The translations under genes and the position numbers were made by a program. A DNA stretch of 64,000 nucleotides from Clusia tigrina (lineage: Eukaryota; Arthropoda; Insecta; Diptera; Clusiidae): NCBI GenBank assembly GCA_920105625.2, contig OV050030.1, positions 28,514,516 to 28,578,515 on the forward strand, read 5' to 3'. Shown one piece after another: positions 36,660 through 48,515 of this stretch (positions are counted from its first letter, which is position 1; each line of letters begins with the position of its first letter). Below the pieces are notes generated by a model. That model did not search any database. It worked only from the letters and a program-made list of their open reading frames with translations, and was not told the origin of the DNA.

Positions 36660-38570
36660 TGACCATATCCGTAAACATACATGACTTTGACTTAAAACTT
36701 TAATTTCATCAATCAGCTGTTGCTACCCAACATATGAAAAGCTTATATTATGAGTATGTATGACTTTGGGTAAACTTTCGTAACTTGCCAAACTATTGAA
36801 ATTAGATTCGCTACGGAAACTCAACGAAAGCTCAAAGACAGCTGATTAATCTGTTCAAGAAATCAAAGTCATGTGTAAGAAAGTTGAAAAACAGCTCCGT
36901 GCACATGACTTTTGCTCAATTGTACTCACTCCACAAAAACAAAAGTTTATGTTAAGGCAAAGTTTAAAGTCAAGACTGTTCAGGGCTTTAAGGAACTGCT
37001 GTAACTTTCGTCAGAGCGATATTACTCTTTAAACTTTCTTCTCTAATCAGAAACTGCTTTTCAAATGATCTGGCAACACTAAGCGGAACAAATTTAAATT
37101 TTTAACATAAGTTTTATCAGAAACTTGTGCCGTGCACATTTTCAAGCGCTGATGCAGCATGAAGCTGCAGGAGACAAATGCGCTTTCAAATGTTATAAAG
37201 TAAATTGTAAACTAACAACTTTGTTTTTTTTTGTGTTGAATTTGAGAAATTCCCCAAATGCAGCAGGCAGCACTTTTTGTTTGCTCTGCAAAAACAACAA
37301 CAATAACAACAAAAAGTAACTGCAGTTTCAAAAATTGTTTCGAAAATGGTCAGTTGTAAATTTTTCCCGTTGGGGAGTCGGTTGTGGGCATGGTGCACAG
37401 CCAACTAACTCGATGTACAAAGGTTCTACTTCAGCGAGTGTGCGACCATGTCCGGCATTAGTATGACTGAATGTGCACGCGTGTCTGTCTGCTGCCTGTT
37501 AACTTTATTTTTCGAATATGCGTTTGGCACGGATGTGATTTGTTTGGAACGAATTTTTTAAATACATTTTGAACAAAAAACTTTTTAAATTAAATGCGAT
37601 GTGGCTGTTGGTGTTCTCGGCAGATACGAACAAATAAATATATTTACAAAATTTAATTGATTACTTTTCTTCGTTATAGAACCACACACTATTTCGGGCG
37701 ACACCTTCCGTTCAATAGCCACAACAAACTTGATCGGCTATACACACCACGATCAAATTTTATTCAACATAGTCTGTTGTCAGATGATCACGAATGGTAA
37801 CACATTCCATGAAAGCGGCAGTATGACTATTTATGGATTGAAAAATTACTTCGCAAGTTTTGATTTACAATAATCGATATTTATTAATAAAAATAATTAA
37901 CCAGATATAATATTATTGTTAATGTTATAATCATGTTATTTCATTAATATTCACCTACTTCAAAGATGCAATTAATTATTAGGTACCGATCAATAAACTA
38001 GAATAAAGAAAAAATAGATTAGATAAAAGAGTATACCATTAGTGACCAAACTAAAAGCAATTGCAAATCGTGAAAGAAGTATAGCTTTGAATTGATGACT
38101 GATTGAAGAGTTTTACCCAAACTTCCAAGCTTATCTTATCGGAAAAAGATCTCGCTTGAATGCATTCAAAAGCGGTACCAACGTTGTTTAAAGCTAGTGA
38201 ACTGTTAAATTTAGTATTAGTAATTTGTTTTATATTGGAATTACTTATATTGAAAAATGACAATTATAAAACTATTTAGACTGACTGGTGTGTGAAAATT
38301 TATGTAAAATCTGACATTAATGCGGGGAAAATTGTCAGAAAAGGGGGATTTCTTGCCTAACTTTGTTAGACACTAAACTTCTTAACTCTATGAAACGGGT
38401 TCAGAATTAAATTTCACTAAAGTGTCATATAGAACATCAAGTTATCGCACTATCAAGCATGGCATATGTACATATGTGTACGTGTGTGATTGGCGGTTAG
38501 CACCAAACGCATAAAACTTTATCATCAAATTTAAGGTTTGCTTTGTTTTCGTCTGTTGACGTCAATAAGT
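36660..38570. other. Stretch without a supported gene
   Basis: AT-rich, with a CAA-type microsatellite (about 37290-37316). No domain-bearing frame and no RNA gene was recognised. Confidence 0.45.
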
Positions 38571-38578
38571 CGGAAGCT

Positions 38579-38629
38579 GATACTGCTTTAGGAATTTTTT
38601 ATTGCTTAATAAATTCCTAAAGCAATATC
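38579..38629. repeat. Compact hairpin (19-bp arms, about 12-nt loop)
   Basis: GATACTGCTTTAGGAATTT (38579-38597) pairs with 38611-38629, with one A-C mismatch in 19. The loop is T- and A-rich. Confidence 0.88.
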
Positions 38630-38634
38630 ATATT

Positions 38635-39545
38635 GTTTTCTGGCCATTATATCACTATATGCACGCGTTTTTGTAACCCACAACGCCGGCAGCGAGTGGT
38701 AAGCTTCTACAAATTTTCTTATGAGAATAAAACAAAACAACTGATCAAAATCCATCAATCACGCATATAAACGGTCAAACTACTCAGAGATCAAATTGAA
38801 AAATCAATCTGCAATATTGTACGTGTGAGCCGAGTCGACCCGAAGTAATCAAAGCACACACTTGTGATTGATGCGCTAATTTGATCGTATGTGTGGTCTA
38901 CCCCACAACAAATAACATGACCAGAAAAAAGAGGTAAACTATCTTAAGGTAAAAATATGTCAATGTTTTCAAGACTTATTGTAATGACATTAATTACATT
39001 GTGCTATGTCATTAATTTCAAAGGCACTTCATTAGAAAATGTGTTATATAAATTATTGGTTAAGAGTTAAGTTCCACTCTAAGATATGCCGTGATAAAAT
39101 ATCTATTACAACAATAATAAATTTGCATATTGAACACATTTGATATGCCGTGCTCACATTTCAGAACATTTAAGTCATACATATGTATGTAAATAAATAT
39201 TGTTAAATGAGAACGAAAAAACCCGAAAATACATGCGTTTTTGTTTTCATTTTTTTTATTTATTTTTTTTGTTTGTGTTTTTCCCCGACACCATACTTCT
39301 CCTTTACCAGAATTGGGCTAATTATGTAATTATAATATGAGTTACACCCAAGAATGACAGAATAATTATATTTTACAACAACAAAGGGGAAAAGTTAGCA
39401 TAAAACAGAAAACCTTACTTTTAGTCACCATATGTGCTCGTACCATGGCATGCAAATACATCCTTTAATACCTCTTTCTACTAGTAGATATATGCTTGGG
39501 ATAATGCAATGTGTAGTATTAATTGACATAGTGTATAATAAACGG
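38635..39545. other. Stretch upstream of the tRNA terminator, no gene seen
   Basis: AT-rich sequence with a T-rich run at about 39240-39290. No coding frame is supported. Confidence 0.45.
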
Positions 39546-39549
39546 CAAT

Positions 39550-39555
39550 AAAAAA
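39550..39555 (-). terminator. RNA polymerase III terminator of tRNA-Asp
   Basis: A run of six T residues on the minus strand starts 15 nt after the tRNA 3' end, the usual pol III stop signal. Confidence 0.8.
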
Positions 39556-39569
39556 GTGGCATCACTGAC

Positions 39570-39641
39570 CTCCCCGACGCGGAATTGAACCCCGGTCTCC
39601 CGCGTGACAGGCGGGGATACTAACCACTATACTATCGAGGA
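39570..39641 (-). tRNA. tRNA-Asp (anticodon GTC)
   Basis: A 72-nt cloverleaf. The acceptor stem TCCTCGA pairs with TCGGGGA (one T-G wobble), with discriminator G. The internal A box (around TAGTATAGTGGTTAG) and B box (GGTTCAATTCC) are intact. The anticodon GTC is at 39608-39606 in loop CTGTCAC, on a strong CCCGC/GCGGG stem. There is no intron. The one oddity is the T stem CGGGG/CCGCG, where tRNA nucleotide 62 is G (genome position 39580), giving a G-G mismatch where the consensus animal tRNA-Asp has C. The encoded tRNA would decode GAC/GAU codons. Upstream and downstream sequence does not suggest a tRNA cluster. Confidence 0.95.
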
Positions 39642-39649
39642 CTTGTTCA

Positions 39650-40950
39650 TTTTTTAACAAAATGTCTATACAAGCAGTTCTAATTTTAAATTGGATAATG
39701 TGTAATATATATAGTCTTTCATGAATATGAATATGCATGTGTGTATGTATCTATTAGAATTAGTAACCACCAATAAGCAAAAAACTTAGCAACGTGACGA
39801 AAATAAAGAAACTATTTGCCTCGTGTATACAGTGTCATTATAAATTATACGGTAGAGGAAACATTCTTACAAAAGTTCTAAGGTAAAATGGTTTACACAT
39901 GAAATTACTAATATTTTGGAGAATAATCTAGGATTTGTATGGCAAAATAATTATCAATGTAGTCTGTCAAACATCAGCATAAATATAGAAAATTTGTATT
40001 AACAAATAAACTACAATTGGAAAGTAATTTGGCTTCTATTGAATTTCATTGGAAAATTCAAAGGGAGTTAGATAATCTTTTAATATTTTTCGCTGAAAAT
40101 AGTCAATGCTCCATTGAACTGCTACCTGGTAATCATAAAAAATTAAATAAAATAAATATAATTTTAAAATACAATTTAATTATAATTGCTATATATTTAA
40201 GAAAGATTTAATGTTAATATAAAAGTAATATAAATGTAATTTTTAAGCACTAACTGTTTATTTACAAAATGTTTCAAAATTATTGTTAATAGTTCTAACT
40301 TAATATATATTTCACATAACTCATATAATAATTTTCAAATTATCTGGATTACAATAGAACCAGTATAATAATCTAAGCTCGAAGCGAAGGTGTGTTTTCT
40401 GGCAAACAAGTACATTTTTTATATCTTTTCCGGCCTCTTTTCTATATAAATTTTGCGATGACTTGATATTAAAAGAGAGTCAGAGGCGGCTTACATTACT
40501 GTTGATTATATAGAATCTATATTTCTGGTATTGAATTTTATAATTATAATTAAACTTAGTAATCAATATATATAATATATGCTGTGCTCACATATTTTAC
40601 ACATTGGGTTACCACTTGGTGGATCATTATAAGTATACAGAGCAGTAACAAATATATGGAGCATACAATTTTACTTCTACATGTTCTATGTACATACATT
40701 TGTAGTTTCGATTTAGTGCAGAGTCCACTGATCCTTGCTATTTTATAGTTTGTTAGTGCATGTTCTCAAATATTGTAAACGTATTAAATTGAGTATTCAG
40801 TTAAATTTTATTTATCATTATCAAATTGTAAACCGATTTTTGAAAAAATATTGTTATCGTTGGAAAAAAGTTTTTGTTTAAAGCACTTCTTCAGAATTTA
40901 AGTCATATAAAAGTTGAAAATATTGAGAAAAAAAAAATATTAAAATCCTA
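39650..40950. other. AT-rich stretch without a supported gene
   Basis: Strongly AT-rich, short ORFs only. The frame at 40017-40211 has no recognised motif. Confidence 0.45.
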
Positions 40951-40957
40951 ATTCAAT

Positions 40958-41022
40958 AATTAATTTGTTTTTTTTTCTAGCGGGCTGAAGGACCTTGAAC
41001 TCCCTAGAAAAACAAATTAATT
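40958..41022. repeat. Inverted repeat with a 23-nt non-repetitive loop
   Basis: The arm 40958-40980 (AATTAATTTG, T9, CTAG) matches the complement of 41004-41022, except for four extra T residues in the left arm. The 23-nt loop (40981-41003) is GC-rich relative to its surroundings. Confidence 0.8.
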
Positions 41023-41029
41023 AAATTTC

Positions 41030-43000
41030 AACCGCAGGTCGAGAATCGATTAACAATATCTAATTGAATAATGTAATAATATATTTTTTATTTTGAGTGA
41101 TTTTCGATTAATTATTTTATTTTCTTTCATAATAACTAATGCTGATAATGACTTTAAAAAACCATTTCATATATATTTGAACATTTATAACTAAGGGACT
41201 ATAGTGTTGCTCTAATTCCCAAACATAAAGGAAAAAAATGTTTATTGCAAATATCCCAAAGCGGCCACTGTGCGATTTTCTGTGGCAGTCACTGTAACTA
41301 AACTGATTCAGAGCTGTGACGAAAATAACACAAAAAATGTTATCATCTGTTCAGTTATCAACGATTTGTTGAACGATCTATTAATAAATCGACCGCTAAA
41401 TCACTAACAAATGAGCAACCCATACAGCGACAGAGTGTTTTCACGCGGGCTACACTTTCACTCTTGCCACTTGCAACAACATTCAAGGCACATGTCGGCT
41501 TCAGTCATCAGGTAAACAAACCGAAACTACCAGGTCCTCTTCAGGATACTGATGGCGCTGCGACAATATTTTGCCACCAGCAACCCTCCCCTGCTTAGGG
41601 CAGGGCTAGACGAGCAAGGGTTGGTCACGCATTAAAGAGTGCGTTCGCCTTGCCTGACAATACTCCTCCAGCATTTAGCGCCGCGTGCAGCAAAACCGCA
41701 GTGAAAAGAAACAATAAATAAATAAATAAACACAAACACCAGGTTAAGGCTAATTTATGCCAGTTGTAGCTCTCTTGTATCTGTTTGTTTGGTATTTTGT
41801 TTTTTATATTTTTGTTTTTGGTATTTATTCGTATTATTATTTTTATCAATGGTGCATCTGTGTTTGTACGTGTGTCTGGATCTTTTATTTGTAGTTCAGG
41901 GAGTTACGCAAAATTTATGTGTCTGGCATCTTTGGTGTACATGCGACCAACCCCTTGGGTGTATTTTTAATATTATAAAACACCGCACAAATGTCTAAAC
42001 AAAATAGTAATAATAAAAAAGTGGTAAAATGGCAGCTAAAGCAACACTTCACTGCAGTTGGGAGACCGAAGTGTGCAGCGCTAAAATAGGCGAGCTAATG
42101 AGAATTAATGGGGATTACGGGTGATTTATAAAAAAAGGGGTACGTAATTCAGACAATAGCTTGGCAGTGTCCTTATTGTTAGAGACAGTAGATAAGATCT
42201 GCAGCTTTATTACCAAATGAATGTGGAACATTAAAGTTTTTATCAGATACGAGAAATATCAGAACTATTTTTGCACTTGAGTGACGAATGAGATGAAATT
42301 AATATAGAGATCGTTACAATTAGTAGTTTATTTTATTGCCATCAATAATATTCTCAGCAACATAATCATCATTGAATGAATGGTCTTAAATAAACCTAAG
42401 CTCCCCGAATTGAATGATTTTTCTCAAACTTCTAATTTTATGCTACTCTATATTCACAATTCCCAACATCAGATATAGATGACATGCAAGATTGAACACT
42501 ACACTTTCAAACGATATACATGTATGTATTGATGTATAATAATTAATGCAGTAAGAAGTACGAGTATTATTCTGCGTAATCAGTGGTCATTTGTGGGATC
42601 GATGTCCATGTAAGCTTTGTTTCACACACTACCTTATATAATTTCATCTCTTTGAAGGACATTTTATAATTTTTTTCATATATTAAATCCCTTTTAATTG
42701 CTGCAAATGACTCTAATGACTTTAAATCTCTCGTAATAATTTACAATTCTGAAAAGTATTTCAATAAGTACAATTCTGTAAGGAAAATAATGCATTCGAC
42801 TGACATAATTCACTTAGTTTGCTTATTGATAAGACTCCTTCAATTGAATAAACTACCCATAATAAGTACTGGTTTATAATAAGTTCACTCATGTTAGTTC
42901 TTGTTCCAGTTTGGTGGTAGAATATTGCTACTTTAGCAACTGTATAAAAAAGGTATTCTTGAACAAATTAAGATAAATTGTAAGTCGTCAGTGAAAGATC
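41030..43000. other. Stretch without a supported gene
   Basis: A locally GC-richer patch lies at about 41500-41700, within otherwise AT-rich sequence. The minus-strand frame 41849-41625 contains one hydrophobic run but no recognisable domain. Confidence 0.4.
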
Positions 43001-43007
43001 TGATGCA

Positions 43008-43865
43008 GCGTCTTTCAGGGTGAGGTCATGGCCATCTATCACGCAGACAAACGGATGCTGAGTACCGATATCGGCGCAGTGGACGTATCCATGTTCGCAG
43101 ACACCCAAGCCGCCATTAAATCTCTTTTTGGCTCTACAGCCACCTCAAGACATGGTCATGAATGTCGAACATATCTAAAAGAGTTCTCAAGATACTCTCG
43201 GGTGCACCTAGTCTGGGTTCCCGGACATGGCGACATCCCGGGCAACTGCGAGGCGGACGAGCTTGCCAAGGCAGGCACGCTACTGCACGAAATTCAGCCC
43301 TACGGAAATATCGGCATCCCACTGGCAGCAGCCAAGCTCGATATCAAACGGAAATACCTGGCTGACGCCTACAAATCCTTGGTCGACATCCTTCCACACG
43401 GCTAGACTAACTTGGACAAGAATGGACAAAAACAGACCCAATTAACTTCTTCGACTTGATCGCGTATCACTGTCGGTTTTAACCGGCCATTGCATACTGG
43501 GAAAGCACGCAGAAAGACTGTGTTTACCCTCAAACGATTTTTGCCGAGGCTGTGGTTCTGAGGCACCTTTGGCGCCCCATTTCTTACAAGGCTGACAAAG
43601 CTGTCATCCTTTAATATTTGGGACATAGCAAGGCTCATCAAACTATCAGGATGGTTTCCTGCAACATAATGGGGAGGTCGTGCCTTTCCCGGCGTTGTCC
43701 TTGTGCTGACTATCACCATCCCAAGTAAGAGAAATTTTTAGTCAGTGCTTGAACGGCGCCATACCGTGGTAACAAGTGTGTTTTTGGCAAACTAGGCGGC
43801 CAATTCTACCTACCTACCAGTGCCATGCAAAAATTTGGTATCTGGTTAACCTTCAGAATAAATGT
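43008..43865 (+). mobile_element. LINE RNase H domain and 3' end, truncated
   Basis: The plus strand begins in the RNase H domain (FQGEVMAIYHADKRML, about 43016). It continues with DVSMFADTQAAIKSL, VHLVWVPGHGDIPGN and CEADELAKAGT in an intact frame to 43405. After a frameshift the C-terminal part follows: LDRVSLSVLTGHCILGKHAE, CRGCGSEAP (zinc-finger-like), then RLIKLSGWFPA. The 3' end has CTACCTACCTACCAG near 43820. It lacks RT and endonuclease, so it is a 5'-truncated insertion. Codon composition is clearly GC-richer than the flanks, which suggests a comparatively recent insertion. Confidence 0.82.
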
Positions 43866-43869
43866 TGAT

Positions 43870-45685
43870 AGAGTATAGAGTAAATTTCATATTTGTTGCA
43901 AGTATTATTTGCGTTCATTTTGAATATATTGCTTAAGAATTTTCTGATAAAATTTTATTTTATACATTTCAATATAATGTTTCCTCCCAAGGTAGAACAA
44001 TTATTCATGTTTCGGCTTCTGGAAAATTTCCATTTACACAAATGGATGCACTTGATTTTTCTGCCACTAGTATAAAATTGCACTTGTCTGACATACTTTC
44101 CGCCTCGCACGATAAGAGTGGCATACCACTTGCTTTATGCGCGATTTCAGCGTTTCATTAAAGTATATTTTACATATGCGAACATAAAATTTATGCCATT
44201 TTTCTTTTACTTTTTATTAAAGACATCGATTTTTTTCATATTTCCCTTAACACATAAATTATAATTTCACATAATTGGACAGGCGCATAAGTAAAATTAA
44301 CTCCTTTGGGTATATGCGAGTAAGTAGAAAATGCACTGGCAGCGAAGGAACTACATAGTAAAGCAGCCACATTACAATTGCCGGAATGAAACCACCACCA
44401 CCAGCACGACCACCACATCGCCATTACCTCCATTAAGAGCGCACACGTATTGTTGTGTGTGGTGCAAGCGTATCGAGCTACCCAAAACTCCCTGCTAGCC
44501 AGACGCCTCAAGTCACCTTCGCCATCGTCATCGCCTTCGCTTCGGCCTTAAAGGCTGCACTGCGCTTTTCCGGACTTTTTGTTCAGCTTTTTACTGCTGT
44601 CATATAAAATAACGCAAATATAAACAATTTTAATATTTAATGGGATACGATGTGTTTTGTGCTGCGCCATGTGGCATGCGGCATGCGGCTAGCTACAAAT
44701 GCGGATGCAATGCTCAAAACCAAGCCGGTGGTTTTCAACAATATATCTCGACGCAATGGCAGGAACTGTTGCCGGAGTGTGTATATTAGACGAGTGTCTC
44801 TGTTGCTGCTCCTCGGGTCTGACTTGGGAATTTGATTGCCAAGCATTGCAATGTTTTGCACCACAAATTAATGGTTTTATTTTTGCCTGCATTCTGGTAT
44901 TTCTACTTTTTTGTTTAATAAGCTGCATTAAAAGGATAAATTAGCTGTCACAGTTAAAGCTCGTATCCTTTTGCTCTCGCCTTTATGTAGAATGGCAGAA
45001 TTGAGGCATTGCCGTTCAGAAGAAGCAGAACAATAGATTCAACACGTGTGGCAAATTTTTCAATGTTCGATTTTTAAAAACATCCCCGTTTATACATTGA
45101 CTTATATTAACAAACTTTCACCAGTTAGAGAAGAGGGCGTTTCTTCCATTTCTTCATTTCCGTGCAGGCAAAATTCTTAATGATTACACGTGCATATGTC
45201 CCGGTAATTAATAACATGGAATTAGTTAATCTTCGAGTAGGTAATTAAAACGTTTCTAATGTAGCTACCGGGATTTCCGATTGAAAAGTGAACGTGTTTC
45301 TGGAGAAGGAAAGTATAAACTACGAGCACCTTAGAGCAAGATCACATTCACCAAATTACGCAATATAAATTTATGATTCTATAATTAAAATGCCGAGCCA
45401 ACATTTTTCCGATATTTTTATTCTTATTTAATTTGCTCATCTTTTGGCATATAAATTTTCATGGTCTCTAATACGATGTTTCGATCCACGATTATAGAGT
45501 ATCGGTGAATTCACTAAAACTGAGAACCAACAACAAACAGCAGTATTAAACATATTTATTAACACAATTATATATCCCAAGTGATTCCTTTTTCTGTTTT
45601 CTATGGTTTAAAATTATTGTTTATTGGCTTCTCAGTCGCGGCTCTGAGCAGACTTTAATGCCCTCTTCGCATCCGAGTCCATGGG
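43870..45685. other. Stretch without a supported gene
   Basis: GC-richer islands at about 44330-44580 and 44640-44850 give overlapping short ORFs on both strands, none with a recognisable domain. The rest is AT-rich. Confidence 0.4.
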
Positions 45686-45689
45686 GCAC

Positions 45690-46465
45690 CAATTATTATT
45701 ATTATTACGACTTTAGATATATATTGGGCCTCCTTCGTGGATTCAGAGTATTTCTCTGAGTCCAGTTTCCTTGATAAATTTTAGTATTAAGTCTGTTTTG
45801 TAGAGTCTCAATTTTTCATTTGGTATTAGATGTTTACCCAAATCCTTCTTTCGTTTGTGCATTAGCGCTAGGCATGATGCCAACACGTATTTCGTGGTCT
45901 CATCTTCTTACCTGCAAAACTTGCAAACTCTATTGGAGTAAATGTGCTTGTTAGGTGATAATTCAGCATACAGTGCCCTGTCAGAATTCCTGTAAAGATT
46001 CTTAAATTCTTCTTATTTAGTTCCATACAAGCTTTGAAAAGTTTAGGTTATAGGTCCCTATAAGCGATCTTTATTGTGATAACCGCGGTATACTCATCTT
46101 TTTTGTCTTCTACTGTCTACCCTTTCTTAAACTACAAAATAGTTTCAGGCCAACAAGCGGAGAGGCTGCTCCCTTACTGGCAAATTTGTCTGCCATTTCG
46201 TTACTAGAAATTCCCAAGTGACCAGGAACCCATTAGACCATACCTGATTGTTTTGGCCAAGGATGTTCAGCTTATCAAGACACACCAGTTTTGATGTCAC
46301 CTAGTGAGAGTTGAGTGCCTTAATTAATGCCTGGTTATCAGTAAGGATGGCTATTCTTTTGTTCCTAAAATTATGCTAAAGGTTGAAGTAAACGCACCTA
46401 TCTCCGCGGCTCCGAGTATCTTTGCCTCGGTCCATATACACCTGCCCCGTCTCCTTCGTCAGTGA
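45690..46465 (-). mobile_element. Degenerate RNase H LINE with TAA-repeat tail
   Basis: Read from 46465 on the minus strand in shifting frames: an eroded VYMDRGKDTRS (YTDGSKM position), AILTDNQALIKALNSH, VTSKLVCLDKLN, an eroded GH/NE-MAD block (about 46200), then the C-terminal HKRKKDLGKHLIPNEKLRLY and IKETGLREIL before a stop (about 45745). It ends in a short TAATAATAATAAT run at 45692-45704, the 3' signature of I-type LINEs. It is highly decayed and 5'-truncated. Confidence 0.72.
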
Positions 46466-46753
46466 TGAAATCATTCGTATACCATTTTATCATATTCTGG
46501 TTTATCTTGGAAGTTTTTGATATAGCTTCCCAGATCTTTTTATTTCTAAGTTTGGCTTTGACTGGTTTTATAAAACATTACTTTGGATGCATCATGTCCC
46601 GCGGCATCAAAATTTCAGGAATTTGTCTAGGAAATGGGGAACCAATGCTTTATACATTAAAGTTATATTAAAGTATTACAAACACAATTCAACTGACTGC
46701 TATTTAAATCGATTCTTCGCAAAAATCAACCCCAAAAATGATATTTTTAAAAT

Positions 46754-47032
46754 ATGAAATACATTTCAAGTACTTCAACTAAACAAAAAAAAAAATACCG
46801 CTTCAAATTTAAAGAGATTGATGCCGTGTGCGAAAATAAAGAAGCTTACGGCGTTTCGCCTGTTTACAAAGTGGCAAAGTTAAGCAATGATGGAAATCTT
46901 GTTACAGTTTATGATATGATATCCAAAGGAAAAAACAAAATGTTAACGAAAAAATTGAAGAGGGGAGCTTGGCGCACACTGCGACTACGAAACACACCCA
47001 TAAACACCTCACATGCGTGTGTACGCGTATAA
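46754..47032 (+). CDS. Unidentified basic ORF, possibly an exon or chance ORF
   Basis: A 92-codon frame from an ATG. The part up to about residue 72 has a mixed, protein-like composition (KYRFKFKEIDAVCENKEAYG, VSPVYKVAKLSNDGNLVTVY, DMISKGKNKMLTKKLKRG). The tail is dominated by repeats of CAC/ACA and GTGTGT. It is lysine-rich and starts with a run of A residues in codons 11-13. No family is recognised, no upstream promoter was found, and no partner exon was located. It might be the remnant of a coding exon. Confidence 0.25.
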   Translation: MKYISSTSTKQKKKYRFKFKEIDAVCENKEAYGVSPVYKVAKLSNDGNLVTVYDMISKGKNKMLTKKLKRGAWRTLRLRNTPINTSHACVRV

Positions 47033-47034
47033 CT

Positions 47035-48510
47035 GCTCAAGTGCGCGTACATAGCTTGTGTGTACGTGTATTAGTCATGGTACCAAAAAATGACGTATAT
47101 TTCGCGGCGCATAGCAATATTTTTCGACATATTCGAGCATATACGAAAACTACACCAAAAACAACCAAAACGTGTACGCATTAAGCTAGGAAATTGGATA
47201 TTTCTGATGCGTTTAGTTCATGGCGGGCTCTGCAGGCGCATAACAAGCACATCGGCGAAGGGATGAGCTGGGCCCACAACGGGCTGCAATTGTTAATTCA
47301 ATGAACTGTAATCACATTTGCCTCCTTTTCGTTCGCAGACGGCTAATGCAATAAATATTTTATAAATTTTGTTTTCATTTATTAAATTACGAGTATGAGC
47401 TATGAGAGTGCAGCGCTTGCACTGATATTGCTGGCTGCTGCCCCACTACAAGTGCGCCGAGTGGTGGTGGTGGTGGTGTAGTTGGAAGGGGGTGGTAAAT
47501 GGGCTTATGCTTGTTACGATGATGATGATGAGAATGAGAATGAGAATGCGTGCGTGTTCTCATAAGTGTGGCTAAGTCAATCTTTGATGTTTTCGGGGTG
47601 TCTGTCGTATGCCGTCTGTCGTCTGTGGTGTGTTTTTGCTGTATGTATTTATGCGTATGAGAGCGTTCGGTGGCAAGTGCATTTGCTTTGTTGATGGCAT
47701 TTGAAGAATTTTTGCAATATTGCTAAAACTGTGCCGAAAAGCAACCAGAACAGATGTCGTAAATGGCAAAAATGCACGGCTATGAATGCGGCTGGTATGT
47801 TCGTTTGGTGGTAATGTGCATTAATGTTCCACGCTATTATTTTTTTTTATTCTTTTGGTTTTGCCGCAGCATGTGGCATGAATTTTATTACTGTTTTCAT
47901 CTTTTATTATTTATGGAAAATTAATGATTTGTAATGCTGGTAATTCAAAAAATTTCAATATAGCTTAAAAATACTTTTGAAGACCTAAAGTGGGGGAAAA
48001 CTTTTACCCTTCAAATTCATAGATAGATAGAGGGCTAATTCTACAAAAAATGGGTAGTACTTAGAAATTTAGTCCCTAAAAAAATATATATTTATCCGGA
48101 AAATAGAAGAATTATATTATAAATTCAAGGTCTGAAAAATACAACACTTCAATAAACTAAACAAAATAAAAAATACTTCAAAAAATTTAAATAGAAATGC
48201 AACACAAGTATTCGTATTATTAAATGCATTTCATATTAAGTTCTTTCAGTGTAAAATGAATAATTTGAATGAATCCGTGAACCACTTCTAGGATCTTTAT
48301 TTGTTTAACAAAATGTAATCGTTGAAGTAACTTAAATAAAAAATAAAAAAATAAAAAAAATTTAATCCTAAAAAACCGGCATTATGTGTGGACCAGAGAT
48401 CAACAAAATTTCATTCTTTTGAGCATCGAAATCATCAGCTTTACTTGTCTTACTACAAAGGTTGGTTACACTCCGTTCAATAATAACATTGCATAGCTCT
48501 ATGGTAAATA
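47035..48510. other. Stretch with simple repeats, no gene
   Basis: Contains a GGT/GTG run (about 47460-47478), a GATGATGAT and GAGAATGAGAAT run (about 47519-47547) and A/T-rich low-complexity sequence (about 48330-48365). Minus-strand ORFs here are low complexity. Confidence 0.5.
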
Positions 48511-48515
48511 TAGTT

